Counted from the stretch's first letter, positions 7,843 to 17,046 are shown. The stretch is 64,000 nt of DNA from Desulfovibrio porci (GCF_009696265.1 NZ_VUMH01000013.1:1-64000); one strand, 5' to 3'. The notes: a model not told the origin generated them from the letters alone. Numbers and translations: made by a program.

Positions 7843-9294
7843 TCAGCGCCGCATCAGATCTGGATGAAATTCGCCCATGGCCACGTAAATCTGGGCCAGG
7901 GCCGTGAGGTAGTCGGCTTTGGCGCCGGTCAGCGAGGCCTGGGCCGTGGTCAGCTTGGAAGAGGCGTCCAGCACGTCGAAGTTGGTGCCCACCTGCTCCT
8001 GATAGCGGGCCAGGGCCACGTTGTAGGCCTCCGTGGCCTGCTCCACGCCCTTTTCCGCCACGGAAATGCGCTTTTCAGCCTCATGCACGGCCAGCAGCTT
8101 GGACTTGATGTCGTAGCCCACATTGAGCTTCAGATTTTCCTCTTCGTAGCGCATCTTGGTCACCAGCCAGCCCGCCTGTTTGTCGGCGTAATAGGTGGCG
8201 CCCCACTGAAAAGCGTTCCAGGTGGCCCGCGCCCCCACCTCCCAGGTGGAGCCGCGCGAACCCCGGTCGCCGGATTTTTGCAGATCCGGGGTGTTGCCGG
8301 TCTGGTTGATGTTGTAATAGGCCTCCACCTGCGGATAATAGTCGCTCTGGACCACGCGCTGGTCCTTGCCCGCGATTTCCACGGACTTGGCCGCCATGTA
8401 AAGATCCGGCCGCTGGCGGTAGGCGATTTCCAGGCACTGCTCCAGCGAACGCCGGAAAGGCACGTGAGCCAGCTTGCCCGTGTAATTTGCCCTGGCCGTG
8501 GCCGGCAGGCCCAGCAGAGTATTGAGCATGGCCAGATAGGTGTCGCGGTTGTTCTCCGCCTGGATCAGCAGATTTTCCGCCTGGCTCACGTTGACCTCGG
8601 CCTGAAGCACGTCCAGGCGCGGACGCAGGCCCACGTCATAAAAAGCCGTGGTGATGCGCAACTGGTCGCGCAACCGGGCCAGGGAATCGCGCTCGCTGCG
8701 CACGTTTTCCTCGGCGCGCAGATAATTGAGAAAATAGGTCTGGACCTGCTCGGTCATGGCCAGTTCGGCATTACGCAAAGCGGCCTTGTCGCTGTCGGCC
8801 TGAAGCGCGGCCTTCTGGTAGGTGGCCAGCAGCTTGAAGCCCTGAAAGACCGGCTGGGAGATTTCCACGGCCCAGCTGTAAGTGCCCAGTTCCGGCGGAC
8901 GCGTGCTGGCGGGCGAGTTTTTTTTCTCCTGCTTGATCGCCGTGTAGCTCATGCCCAGCTTGGGACCGAAGGCCCCGCGCGCCGACTTGCGCCCCTCTTC
9001 CGAGGAACGGCTCTGGGATTCCTGCGCGCCCAGGCTGGGATTGAACTTCAGGGCACGCTGCACGGCTTCGGGCATGCTGACCGCATCGGGCAGGCCCAGA
9101 TGCGCGTCCTTGGTGTCCGGAGCGCGTTCCCCCGTATACAAGGGCGCGGGAGGAGACTTCATGTCACCGGCGCGGGACGCGGCCTGAGCCGCAGTCAAAG
9201 ACGGACCGCTGAAAAAGCAGACGAGGCCGAACAGCCAGGCGCCGACGAGCAGACGGCACACGGAAGCGCGGCGCGAAAAAACGAGTATGCGCAT
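7843..9294 (-). CDS. TolC-family outer membrane efflux/secretion protein
   Basis: Outer-membrane channel subunit of type I secretion or RND efflux systems. From the ATG at 9294 there is an Arg-rich start, a hydrophobic signal stretch (RLLVGAWLFGLVCFFSG), then two OEP repeats rich in Gln/Ala/Leu coiled coil. Examples are FLNYLRAEENVRSERDSL in the first half and the second-half segment around EKRISVAEKGVEQATEAYN. The length of about 483 residues is usual. No inner-membrane transporter or membrane fusion protein is adjacent, so the partner must be elsewhere. The start is uncertain: ATGs at 9306 and 9294 both precede the signal peptide and neither has a clear ribosome site. Confidence 0.88.
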   Translation of the reverse strand: MRILVFSRRASVCRLLVGAWLFGLVCFFSGPSLTAAQAASRAGDMKSPPAPLYTGERAPDTKDAHLGLPDAVSMPEAVQRALKFNPSLGAQESQSRSSEEGRKSARGAFGPKLGMSYTAIKQEKKNSPASTRPPELGTYSWAVEISQPVFQGFKLLATYQKAALQADSDKAALRNAELAMTEQVQTYFLNYLRAEENVRSERDSLARLRDQLRITTAFYDVGLRPRLDVLQAEVNVSQAENLLIQAENNRDTYLAMLNTLLGLPATARANYTGKLAHVPFRRSLEQCLEIAYRQRPDLYMAAKSVEIAGKDQRVVQSDYYPQVEAYYNINQTGNTPDLQKSGDRGSRGSTWEVGARATWNAFQWGATYYADKQAGWLVTKMRYEEENLKLNVGYDIKSKLLAVHEAEKRISVAEKGVEQATEAYNVALARYQEQVGTNFDVLDASSKLTTAQASLTGAKADYLTALAQIYVAMGEFHPDLMRR

Positions 9295-9417
9295 GGAACG
9301 CAGCATACACATACAGGCGCGGCATTGGCAATACAGACTTTGCTCCGAGCCGACGACGCCAGCCCGCCCTGCTGTCCGCCCCCGCCGCGTCATGGCCGGA
9401 GGCCGCCCGGCCGGAGT

Positions 9418-11202
9418 CTACCCCTCCCGCCGGCTCGTCGTGGAGCCGCGGGGCTTTTTGGCATAAGCGCCGGAGTGCGGACGGCGCGCGCCGAAGCTTC
9501 TGGCCTTGCGCGGATACGGACTCTCCGCCCCGCCGTCGTCCACTTGCGCGGTCACCCGCATTCCGCAGATGAACACGCCCCTGTTGAACACGGCCAGCAC
9601 GTCCTCGGCCAGATCCTCGGCCACCTCCACCACGCTGAACTGTTTGCGGATGCCGATGGCCCCGATATGACGGCTGGAGATGCCGCACTCGCCGGTGATG
9701 GCCCCCACCAGCTCACGGGGGGAAACCTTGTTGGCGTGCCCCACGCTGAGCCGCAGCTTGGTCATGGGCGCGGCGTTCCTCTGTTCCCGGGCGCGCGGCT
9801 CCGGCCTGCCTTTCGCCGCATGGTTCCGCGCGCTTTCCCGGGGAGGCCGCCGGGCTTCCTCGGCAAAGACGTCAGGCGCGTCGGCGCTGTCCTGCTTGCC
9901 GAAATCCCGTTGCATCAGCAGCTTGAGCAGGGCGGCGGACATATCGCGGCCGGTGATCTCGCCTTCCGGGAACTGCTCGGCCAGAAATTCCTCCACCAGC
10001 AGCAGCCAGCGGTCCAGAGTGCCGGCCTCGACGGTTTGGCGCACTTCCTCCAGCAGCCGCGAAGTGCGGATATTGTCCACATCCCGCAGGGTGGGCAGGC
10101 GGCCCTGGGTGATGCGGGCCTTGGTGCAGCGGATGATGTCGCGCAATTTGTAATGCTCGCGCAGGGTGACGAAGGTGAAGGCGCTGCCCACGCGTCCGGC
10201 CCGGCCGGTACGCCCGATGCGGTGCACGTATTTTTCCACGTCGTGCGGCATGTCGTAGTTGATCACCGCGTCCACGTCGTCCACGTCGATGCCGCGCGCC
10301 GCCACGTCCGTGGCCACCAGAATGTCGATGCCTTCGGCGCGGAAGCGCTGCATGACCCGGTCGCGTTGCGGCTGGGCCAAGTCGCCGTGCAGGCCGTCGG
10401 CCTGATAGCCCCGCTGTTGCAGATGCGTGCTCACTTCATCCACGCTGCGCTTGGTGGAACAGAAGACCAGAGCCTTGCGGAATCCCTGCGAATCCAGCAC
10501 CCGGCACAGCGCGTCCATTTTCTGGTACGGCCGCACCTCGTAGTAGGTTTGTTCAATGGCCGGGATGGTGAGCATCTTGTGGGCGATGGTCAGCATCTCC
10601 GGTTCGCGCAGGAAACGTTTGCTCAACTCCAGGATAGGCGTCGGCATGGTGGCCGAAAACAGCACCCGCTGGCAGCCCGCCGGGGTTTGCTCCAGAATGG
10701 CTTCAATATCTTCGCGAAAGCCCATGTCCAGCATTTCATCCGCTTCGTCCAGCACAATGCAGGCCAGACCGTCCAGGCGCAGCGTGCCGCGCTGCAAATG
10801 GTCGATGACCCGGCCCGGCGTGCCCACCACCACCTGCGCGCCCTTGCCCAGGGCGCGGATCTGCCGCTCGATGAACTGCCCGCCGTAAATGGGCAGAATC
10901 GCGATGTCCCGCTTGCGGGCGGCCAGCCTGTTCAGTTCTTCGGCCACCTGAATGGCCAGTTCGCGCGTGGGACAGAGCACCAGGGCCTGCACGCCTTTTC
11001 CGGCACTGGTCTTTTCCAGAATGGGCAAACCGAAGGCCGCCGTCTTGCCGGTGCCCGTCTGCGCCTGCCCCAGCGCATCCCGTCCGGCCAGCAGGGACGG
11101 AATGGCCAGAATCTGAATGGGGGAAGGCTCCTCAAAGCCCAAATCCTTAACGGCGTCCAGAAGTTCCCTGGACAAGGCCAAATCTTCAAACGATGCGCTC
11201 AT
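9418..11202 (-). CDS. DEAD-box ATP-dependent RNA helicase with DbpA/CsdA-type RNA-binding domain
   Basis: 594-residue helicase that unwinds structured RNA in ribosome assembly or RNA decay. The Q motif FEDLALSRELLDAVKDLGF opens the protein. Walker A AQTGTGKT is at 47-54, DEAD at 151-154, motif III SAT in LFSATMP and motif VI in HRIGRTGRAG. A DbpA/DeaD-like RNA recognition domain lies near 480-560 (KLRLSVGHANKVSPRELVG), then a basic Arg/Gly/Ser tail. The start at 11202 has AGGA upstream. The gene runs away from the sulfotransferase cluster and leads into tolC and rnj. It is most like CsdA/DeaD (cold shock); the exact orthology is not settled. Confidence 0.92.
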   Translation of the reverse strand: MSASFEDLALSRELLDAVKDLGFEEPSPIQILAIPSLLAGRDALGQAQTGTGKTAAFGLPILEKTSAGKGVQALVLCPTRELAIQVAEELNRLAARKRDIAILPIYGGQFIERQIRALGKGAQVVVGTPGRVIDHLQRGTLRLDGLACIVLDEADEMLDMGFREDIEAILEQTPAGCQRVLFSATMPTPILELSKRFLREPEMLTIAHKMLTIPAIEQTYYEVRPYQKMDALCRVLDSQGFRKALVFCSTKRSVDEVSTHLQQRGYQADGLHGDLAQPQRDRVMQRFRAEGIDILVATDVAARGIDVDDVDAVINYDMPHDVEKYVHRIGRTGRAGRVGSAFTFVTLREHYKLRDIIRCTKARITQGRLPTLRDVDNIRTSRLLEEVRQTVEAGTLDRWLLLVEEFLAEQFPEGEITGRDMSAALLKLLMQRDFGKQDSADAPDVFAEEARRPPRESARNHAAKGRPEPRAREQRNAAPMTKLRLSVGHANKVSPRELVGAITGECGISSRHIGAIGIRKQFSVVEVAEDLAEDVLAVFNRGVFICGMRVTAQVDDGGAESPYPRKARSFGARRPHSGAYAKKPRGSTTSRREG

Positions 11203-11274
11203 GCTTTTCCTGCGGATAAAAATGTACGAAGGAGAGAGCATAGCCTTATCTCGCGCAATGCACAATGAAAGTCC

Positions 11275-11363
11275 GCACCCGGACCAAAGCCCCGCACCGG
11301 ACCCCTCATATTTGGAAGCATTCACTCTAAAATTGCAGATTCCGCATGGAGAAGCATCCGGAC
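11275..11363 (+). promoter_or_regulatory. Candidate activator sites: three GCA(C/T)CCGGAC-like motifs
   Basis: GCACCCGGAC (11275-11284), GCACCGGAC (11294-11302) and GCATCCGGAC (11354-11363) lie 50-140 bases upstream of the sigma-54 promoter, where enhancer-binding proteins usually bind. The first also sits in a perfect GTCCG-CACC-CGGAC dyad. The assignment rests on position and repetition only. The motif is also GC-rich and could occur by chance. Confidence 0.35.
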
Positions 11364-11413
11364 TATTCATAAAATACATAATAATAACAGCATATTATAA
11401 ATAAAAATCAACC

Positions 11414-11429
11414 TGGCATGCTGATTGCT
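11414..11429 (+). promoter_or_regulatory. Sigma-54 (RpoN) promoter of the permease-sulfotransferase cluster
   Basis: TGGCATG-CTGA-TTGCT matches the -24/-12 consensus TGGCACG-N4-TTGCW at all but one position, with exactly ten bases between the GG and GC elements. It lies 32 bases upstream of the permease ATG at 11461. The last gene of the cluster encodes a sigma-54 activator, which supports the call. Confidence 0.78.
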
Positions 11430-11460
11430 CTTCCATGGCATCACAACCGTGGAGAGGATT

Positions 11461-12216
11461 ATGTTTCTACTGTTATTGGCGGCGGCTGTCTTTGTCGGAG
11501 GGCTCATCGGCACTGTGGGCGTGGGCGGCATTCTGCTGATTCCGGCCCTCAGCGCCCTGGCCGGGCTTTCCACCCATACGGCCATGGGCACGGCGCTGTT
11601 CAGCTTCATCTTTACCGGCCTGCTGGGCACCTGGCTTTTCCAGCGGCACGGCAGCATCGACTGGCGCATCACCATTCCGGTCTGTCTGGGCGGCCTGCTC
11701 TGCGGTTACCCCGGTTCCCTGGCCAACGCGGCGGCCCCGGCCTGGTTGCTCGACCTGCTGCTGGGGGCCGTGATCATCTTCGCGGGCGTCTATGCCCTCT
11801 TTCCGGCCAAGGGCGGTTCGCCGGAATACCGGGCCATGAAAGGCCGGGGGAATTTCAGGCAAAAGCTGCTTCTGCTGACCATCGGCGGCGCGGTGGGCTT
11901 CGGCTCCGGTCTGACCGGCGTCGGCGGTCCGGTGCTCTCCGTGCCGCTCATGGTCATCCTCGGCTTTTCACCCCTCACGGCCATCGCCACCAGCCAGGTC
12001 ATCCAGATCACCGCCGCCCTGTCCGGCAGCGCGGGCAATCTGGCCCACGGCTTCATCGACGCCGACGCCGCCGTCTGGGTCACCGCCGCCGAGTTGGTCG
12101 GGGTCACGGTCGGCGCGCGTCTGGCCCACAGCATCTCACAGGCATCCCTCAAGAAAGTGGTTTCCGTGGTCTGCATCGTGGTGGGCGCGTTCATCATCCT
12201 GCGCGCCTGCATCTAA
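11461..12216 (+). CDS. TauE/SafE-family anion (sulfite/sulfonate-type) permease
   Basis: Inner-membrane permease of 251 residues with about eight hydrophobic segments and the two family half-repeats. These begin GGLIGTVGVGGILLIPAL and, in the second half, GFGSGLTGVGGPVLSVPLM. TauE/SafE proteins are linked to export of sulfite or organosulfonates (known of the family); the substrate here is not shown. The ATG at 11461 has GGAGAGG four bases upstream. It is the first gene behind the sigma-54 promoter and is followed after 27 bases by the sulfotransferase gene. Of the three TauE-type genes in this window it is the smallest. A sulfated or sulfonated metabolite as cargo is an inference from the neighbour. 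Confidence 0.87.
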   Translation: MFLLLLAAAVFVGGLIGTVGVGGILLIPALSALAGLSTHTAMGTALFSFIFTGLLGTWLFQRHGSIDWRITIPVCLGGLLCGYPGSLANAAAPAWLLDLLLGAVIIFAGVYALFPAKGGSPEYRAMKGRGNFRQKLLLLTIGGAVGFGSGLTGVGGPVLSVPLMVILGFSPLTAIATSQVIQITAALSGSAGNLAHGFIDADAAVWVTAAELVGVTVGARLAHSISQASLKKVVSVVCIVVGAFIILRACI

Positions 12217-12243
12217 CCTTTTCACCGGCACAGGAGGAATTCC

Positions 12244-13398
12244 ATGCCTATCCGCCTCAAGGAACGCCCCATTTTCATGATCGGCGCCGAACGCTCCGGC
12301 ACCACCCTGGTCATGGCCCTGCTTGGCTGCCATTCACGCATCGCCGTGCCCGAAGTGGTCTGGTACTACCCGCGCTTCCATCCCTATCTGCACACCTACG
12401 GCGACCTCTCCCAGGCAAGCAATTTCCGCGTCCTGGCCGAGGAAATGGTTTTCGGTCTGAAGACCCCCTTCTGGGGCATGAAGGTCAATCCCCGCACCAT
12501 TGTGGACGAAGTGCTGGAGCTGGCTCCGGAACGCAGCTTCGCCGGGCTCTACGCGGGCATGCACCTGCGCTTCGCCCGGTACGCGGACAAGCCGCGCTGG
12601 GGTGAGAAGACGCCGCACAATCTCTATTTTGTGGGTCCCATGCACCATGACTTTCCGGATGCGCAATTTATCTATATCACGCGCGACGGCCGCGACTCCT
12701 GCGTGGACTACATGGAATCATCCTTCGGACCCACCAACATTTATTGCGCGGCCCATTCCTGGAAACGCTGCTGGAACGCGGTCAAGGAGTGGCGCGAACC
12801 CCTGCGGGACAAGGGACTCTGGCTGGACGTGAAGTACGAGGAGCTGGTGCGCGAACCGCAAAGGGTCATGCGCGGCGTGTGCGAATTCCTGGGCGAAGAC
12901 TTCGAGGACGGCATGTTCGACTTCTATAAAACCGACCTCTGTCAGGCGCGCGGCGCTTCGCGCGACCACGCCCCGCTGGGCAAACCCATCAGCGACAAAT
13001 ACGTGGGCATTTACAAAGACCTGCTCTCCCGGCGCGACCAGCGCATTTTCGCGGCCGTGGCCGGCAAGGAACTGGAGGAAGCCGGTTACAAAAACGACGT
13101 GGACGCGGAAATGCCCGATCAGCGGATGATCGAAAAATACCTGGAATTCGACGGCCGCATCCGCGCCGCCACCCTGGACGGCTTTGAAGGCCATATCGTC
13201 TTTGAAAGCTACAACGACTGGCTTATCGACCAGCGCGAGGAACGCCGCAAAAAAGGCGTCTGGAATCCGGCCAATGCCCCGGTGGTCTTCCCGGCCGGAG
13301 ACCCCGACGAAGAATACATCACGGGTCTGCGCGCGCCCGCCCGCTGGAAAAAGCACTTTTCCATCAAGCGGCGTTATGTGGGTGACGTGGTGCTGTAG
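12244..13398 (+). CDS. PAPS-dependent sulfotransferase family protein
   Basis: 384-residue soluble protein of the sulfotransferase fold, which moves a sulfuryl group from 3'-phosphoadenylyl sulfate (PAPS) to a hydroxyl or amine acceptor. The 5'-phosphosulfate loop is G-A-E-R-S-G-T-T (14-21). The 3'-phosphate motif is R-D-G-R-D-S (147-152), followed by an Arg/Ser-containing helix. The segment KPRWGEKTPHNLYF is also typical. A long C-terminal part (about 240-384) has no motif I recognise. The ATG follows AGGAGGAATTCC. It lies between two anion permeases under a sigma-54 promoter, so the product may be exported or the acceptor imported (inference). The acceptor is unknown. Sulfate reducers mainly use APS rather than PAPS, which makes the gene notable. 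Confidence 0.85.
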   Translation: MPIRLKERPIFMIGAERSGTTLVMALLGCHSRIAVPEVVWYYPRFHPYLHTYGDLSQASNFRVLAEEMVFGLKTPFWGMKVNPRTIVDEVLELAPERSFAGLYAGMHLRFARYADKPRWGEKTPHNLYFVGPMHHDFPDAQFIYITRDGRDSCVDYMESSFGPTNIYCAAHSWKRCWNAVKEWREPLRDKGLWLDVKYEELVREPQRVMRGVCEFLGEDFEDGMFDFYKTDLCQARGASRDHAPLGKPISDKYVGIYKDLLSRRDQRIFAAVAGKELEEAGYKNDVDAEMPDQRMIEKYLEFDGRIRAATLDGFEGHIVFESYNDWLIDQREERRKKGVWNPANAPVVFPAGDPDEEYITGLRAPARWKKHFSIKRRYVGDVVL

Positions 13399-13452
13399 CG
13401 GCCACGCCCTTTCCGCGCCCCGTCCGTGCGGACCGCGCGGGAACAACGCTCC

Positions 13453-13479
13453 CCGGCGGGCCGGGCCCCGGCCCGCCGG
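13453..13479. other. GC-rich intercistronic hairpin
   Basis: CCGGCGGGCCGGG (13453-13465) and CCCGGCCCGCCGG (13467-13479) form a perfect 13-bp palindrome between the sulfotransferase and SLC13 genes. There is no U tract, so it is more likely an RNA stability or processing element than a terminator. Confidence 0.6.
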
Positions 13480-13499
13480 AACAGCTCCGGAGAAAGCTC

Positions 13500-14981
13500 A
13501 TGTCCGATACCCATTCCGCAATGCGCCGCGCTCTGCTTATCCTGAGCGGCCCGGCCCTCCTGCTGCTGGCCCTCTGCCTGCCCTGCTTCGGTCCGCTCAA
13601 CGCCCGTTTCGGCTTCGGCATCCTGTTCTGGATGGTCTGGTGGTGGATCACCACCGCCGTGGACATCAAACTGACCTGTCTCGTGCCCATTTTCGTGGTC
13701 TGCGTTTACAGCTACATGCCGCTGGGCAAGGTGCTGGAGGCCTACGTGCACAAGGAGGCCGCGCTCATTTTCGGCGCCACGGCCATCACTTCCGCCTGGG
13801 TGCGCTGGGGGTTCGCCAAACGCCTGGCCCTCAACTTCCTGATGCGCGTCAGCGGCAACGTGCGCGCCCAGACCGCCGGATGGTTCATCCTCTGCGGGGT
13901 CACCTCCTTTGTGGTGGGCAACACCACGGTGGCGGCCATGTTCGCGCCCGTGGCCGTGGCCTCGCTGATGTATGCCGGTTACAGCAACAATGAGGAACGC
14001 TGGAATTCCAAGGCCGCGTCCAATATCCTCATCGCCGTGGCCTGGGGAGCCAGCGTGGGCGGCATGGCCACCCCCCTGGGCGGCGGCCAGTCCGTGGTGA
14101 CCTACGGCCTGCTCAACAAATATCTGGGCCACAACATCTATTTCCTCGACTGGACCCTGCGCATGCTGCCCGTTTCCGTTCTGGTGGTGCTGGGCGTGGG
14201 CATTATGATGTATTTCATGAAGACGGACCGGGAAAGTTTCGGCGGCAACAAGGAATTCTACCGCCAGGAACTGGCCAAGCTCGGTCCCATGAGCTACGAG
14301 GAAAAAGTCTCCTTCTACGGCTTTGCCCTGGCCATCGCCCTGGCCGTGCTCCAGCCGCTCTACGCCCCTTACACCAAGGGTCCGCAGTGGGCCTGGCTCC
14401 AGCCCACCCAGCTTTTCTGCATCATTCCCCTGCTTCTGCTCTTCTGGCCCTCACGCGGCGTCAAGGACGAAAGCATTCTTTCCCCCCGGACCTTGCGGGA
14501 TCATTTCCCGGTGACTATCCTGTTCATGTGGCCCGCGGCCGTGGCCCTGAGCAAAATCCTGGGGGCCACCGGGGCCTCTGCCGTTTTCGGCCAGTGGATC
14601 ACGCCCTTTGTGGGCATCAGCGACGGTTTTTCCATCGCGGCCTGGAGCGTGGCGGCCAACGCCCTTTCCCAGGTCACCAGCGACACTGCGGCGGCCGGGG
14701 TCATGGTTCCGCTGGCCATTGAAGCCATGAACCACTGGAACGGCCTGCAATTCGGCGCCGTGCCCTGGGTCTGGATCACCGGAGCGGCCATCAGTTGGAG
14801 CTACGCCGTGGCCTCGGCCACCGGCGCGCAGGGCATTGTGGCCGGTTACGGGGCCAATCTGCGCACCATGTTTCTCTGGGGTCTGGCGGCGGCTGTGATT
14901 TCCGTGGCCGTCACCATCCTCTACTTCTGGCTGGCAGTGGTGGTGCTGGGGCTGGACTTCTACATTCTGCCGCCCGCGTAA
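13500..14981 (+). CDS. SLC13/DASS-type anion permease
   Basis: 493-residue inner-membrane carrier with about 11-13 hydrophobic segments, of the divalent anion:sodium symporter (SLC13/ArsB-like) type. These carry dicarboxylates, sulfate or similar anions. The first-half segment SFVVGNTTVAAMFAPVAVA and the second-half NALSQVTSDTAAAGVMVPLA resemble the paired S-N-T/S-D-T substrate motifs of the family. GATAITSAWVRWGFAKRLAL is also characteristic. The ATG follows AGCTCCGGAGAAAGCTC, with GGAG near. It is third in the sigma-54 cluster, downstream of the sulfotransferase. Uptake of the sulfotransferase acceptor, a dicarboxylate or sulfate is possible; the sequence alone does not decide. Confidence 0.85.
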   Translation: MSDTHSAMRRALLILSGPALLLLALCLPCFGPLNARFGFGILFWMVWWWITTAVDIKLTCLVPIFVVCVYSYMPLGKVLEAYVHKEAALIFGATAITSAWVRWGFAKRLALNFLMRVSGNVRAQTAGWFILCGVTSFVVGNTTVAAMFAPVAVASLMYAGYSNNEERWNSKAASNILIAVAWGASVGGMATPLGGGQSVVTYGLLNKYLGHNIYFLDWTLRMLPVSVLVVLGVGIMMYFMKTDRESFGGNKEFYRQELAKLGPMSYEEKVSFYGFALAIALAVLQPLYAPYTKGPQWAWLQPTQLFCIIPLLLLFWPSRGVKDESILSPRTLRDHFPVTILFMWPAAVALSKILGATGASAVFGQWITPFVGISDGFSIAAWSVAANALSQVTSDTAAAGVMVPLAIEAMNHWNGLQFGAVPWVWITGAAISWSYAVASATGAQGIVAGYGANLRTMFLWGLAAAVISVAVTILYFWLAVVVLGLDFYILPPA

Positions 14982-15111
14982 GGCATCATCTGTTCTTTCC
15001 TCCGCATGCCGATCTCCTCCGGGAAGCCCGGCGCGCATCCTCCGTCTCCGCGTCCGCCCTCAGGGCGGGCGCGGATGACACATTCCGGCGAATCCGCCAC
15101 AGGACGCAGCC

Positions 15112-17046
15112 ATGAGCCATGTTCCCTTCCGTTTTGCCTTTGTCTCCAACTCCCTGCCCGTGGCCCAGACCGTGCGCGACTACGCGGCGACCCGCCACCT
15201 GCCCATGGAAATCCGCCTGGCCGGCATGGAAGAGGCCCTGCCCGTGGCCCGCGCCCTGCTGGCCGAGGGCACGGACGTGATTCTGGGCGGCGGGGGCACC
15301 GGCAAACTGCTGCGCCGTCACTTGCGCCGCCCGGTGGTGACCATCGCCCGCAGCCACCTGGACATCCTCGAAGCCCTGCTCAAGGCGCGCGAGCACGCGG
15401 ACTATATCGCCTGCACCTGCTACGGGGCGCTGCCTCCCTGGCCTGCCCTGTTTTCCGAACTGCTGCGCGTGCGTCTGCTGCCCGTGCCCTTCACCACTAC
15501 CCAGGAACTGGTGTCCGGCATCAGCCGTGCCGTGGACCAGGGCGTAGGCTGCGTGGTAGGCGGCGGCATCTGCGCGGAGATAGCCCAGGCCCAGGGCTGC
15601 CGGGGCGTGGTGGTCACGCCGGGCGAGGAGGCCCTGGAGCGGGCCCTGGATGAAGCTCTGAACATCGCCCGCTCCCAGCAGCAGGACCGGGAGCAGACCG
15701 CCTGGCTGCGCGGTGTGCTGGAATCCCTGCATGAAGGCATCGTGGGCGTGGACACCGACGGGCGCACGGCCACCAGCAACCGCGCCGCGGAAGTTCTGCT
15801 GGAAGACCTGCTTGATTCCGCCGGTGCTGACGGCCCCGGCCTGCCGGAAAGCCTGGGGCTCGCCAAAGCCCTGAAAACCGGCCGCGGCGAGGAAGGGATC
15901 ATCCGCCGCATCAACGGGCGCGAGTTGGTCATCAACACCCGTCCGATCCTGGTGGACGGCAAGCCGCGCGGCGCGCTGGCGGCCTTTGCTCCGGCCGCCC
16001 GCCTGCGCGATCTGAGCCGCAAGCTCAAAAACAGCGGCCGACGCGGCTTCATCGCCCGCCACAATCTGGACAGCCTGCTGGGCGCAAGCCCGGCCATGCG
16101 CGAGCTGCGCCTCCAGGCCGCCCGCTTCGCCGACGCGGACGCCGCCCTGCACATCCACGGCGAAAGCGGCACCGGCAAGGAGCTGCTGGCTCACGCCCTG
16201 CACCAGGCCGGGCCGCGCAGGAACGGTCCCTTCGTGGCCTTGAACTGCGGCGCGCTGCCCGACAGCCTGCTGGAAAGCGAACTCTTCGGCTACGACGAGG
16301 GCGCGTTCACCGGCGCACGGCGCGGCGGCAAGGAAGGCCTGTTTGAAATGGCCCAGGACGGCAGCATTTTTCTGGACGAAATCGCGGACATCAGCCCGGC
16401 CGTGCAGATCCGCCTGTTGCGCGTGCTGGAAACCGGCGAAATATTCCGTCTGGGCGGCGACAGGCCCATTGCCGTCAACGCCCGCGTGATCAGCTCCTCC
16501 TGGAAGGATCTGGTGGAAGAGGTACGGTCCGGGCGCTTCCGGGCTGATCTCTATTACCGCCTCTCCCTGCTGCGTCTGCAAACCCCGCCCCTGCGCGAGA
16601 GGCCGGAGGACATCCCTCTGCTGGCGCGACACATTCTGGCAAGGCTAAACATGGCGCACAAAGAACTTTCGCCCCATGTCCTGGGCCTGCTGAAGGACTA
16701 TGCCTGGCCCGGCAACGTGCGCGAGCTGGACGCCCTGCTGCGCCGCTACTGCCTGCTCTCGGACGGCGGACAGTGCGACAGGGCCCTGTTGGAAAAGCTG
16801 CTTGACGATCTGCGCGCCACGCAGGGGCTGCTTGCCCCGGCGGAACGGCCCGCCGACAAAGCCCCCACCCTCCCCGACGGCCGCGCACAAGGCCGGGGCA
16901 ATCTCAGGGAACGTCTGGAAACCCTGGAGCGGGAGATCATCCGCGCCGAACTGGAAAAATGCGCGCACAACCGCGGCCGGGCCGCCAAAAATCTGGGCAT
17001 CAGCGCCAACACCCTCTGGCGTAAAATGAAGGCCGGTCCGCGCTGA
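15112..17046 (+). CDS. Sigma-54-dependent activator with PrpR-type sensor domain
   Basis: 644-residue enhancer-binding protein. A PrpR N-terminal-like ligand domain (about 1-185, starting PFRFAFVSNSLPVAQTV) is followed by a PAS-like segment (195-295). The AAA+ domain has Walker A GESGTGKE (350-357), the sigma-54 loop GAFTGA (397-402) and Walker B SIFLDE. A Fis-type helix-turn-helix lies at the C-terminus (NRGRAAKNLGISANTLWRKM). PrpR domains sense small organic acids in propionate/2-methylcitrate systems (known of the family); the ligand here is unknown. It is last in the cluster, 130 bases after the SLC13 gene, and is the natural activator for the sigma-54 promoter at 11414 (inference). All catalytic motifs are intact. 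Confidence 0.92.
   Translation: MSHVPFRFAFVSNSLPVAQTVRDYAATRHLPMEIRLAGMEEALPVARALLAEGTDVILGGGGTGKLLRRHLRRPVVTIARSHLDILEALLKAREHADYIACTCYGALPPWPALFSELLRVRLLPVPFTTTQELVSGISRAVDQGVGCVVGGGICAEIAQAQGCRGVVVTPGEEALERALDEALNIARSQQQDREQTAWLRGVLESLHEGIVGVDTDGRTATSNRAAEVLLEDLLDSAGADGPGLPESLGLAKALKTGRGEEGIIRRINGRELVINTRPILVDGKPRGALAAFAPAARLRDLSRKLKNSGRRGFIARHNLDSLLGASPAMRELRLQAARFADADAALHIHGESGTGKELLAHALHQAGPRRNGPFVALNCGALPDSLLESELFGYDEGAFTGARRGGKEGLFEMAQDGSIFLDEIADISPAVQIRLLRVLETGEIFRLGGDRPIAVNARVISSSWKDLVEEVRSGRFRADLYYRLSLLRLQTPPLRERPEDIPLLARHILARLNMAHKELSPHVLGLLKDYAWPGNVRELDALLRRYCLLSDGGQCDRALLEKLLDDLRATQGLLAPAERPADKAPTLPDGRAQGRGNLRERLETLEREIIRAELEKCAHNRGRAAKNLGISANTLWRKMKAGPR

Noticed and set aside
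6283..11268. Open frame of more than 1,600 codons on the plus strand, antisense to rnj, tolC and the helicase gene
   Set aside because: It runs opposite three well-identified genes, has no ribosome site or family motif, and is rich in His/Gly/Gln/Arg as expected for the antisense of GC-rich coding DNA. The length is a codon-bias effect.
14986..16632. Long minus-strand frame opposite the PrpR-type activator
   Set aside because: Composition and lack of motifs mark it as the antisense shadow of 15112-17046.
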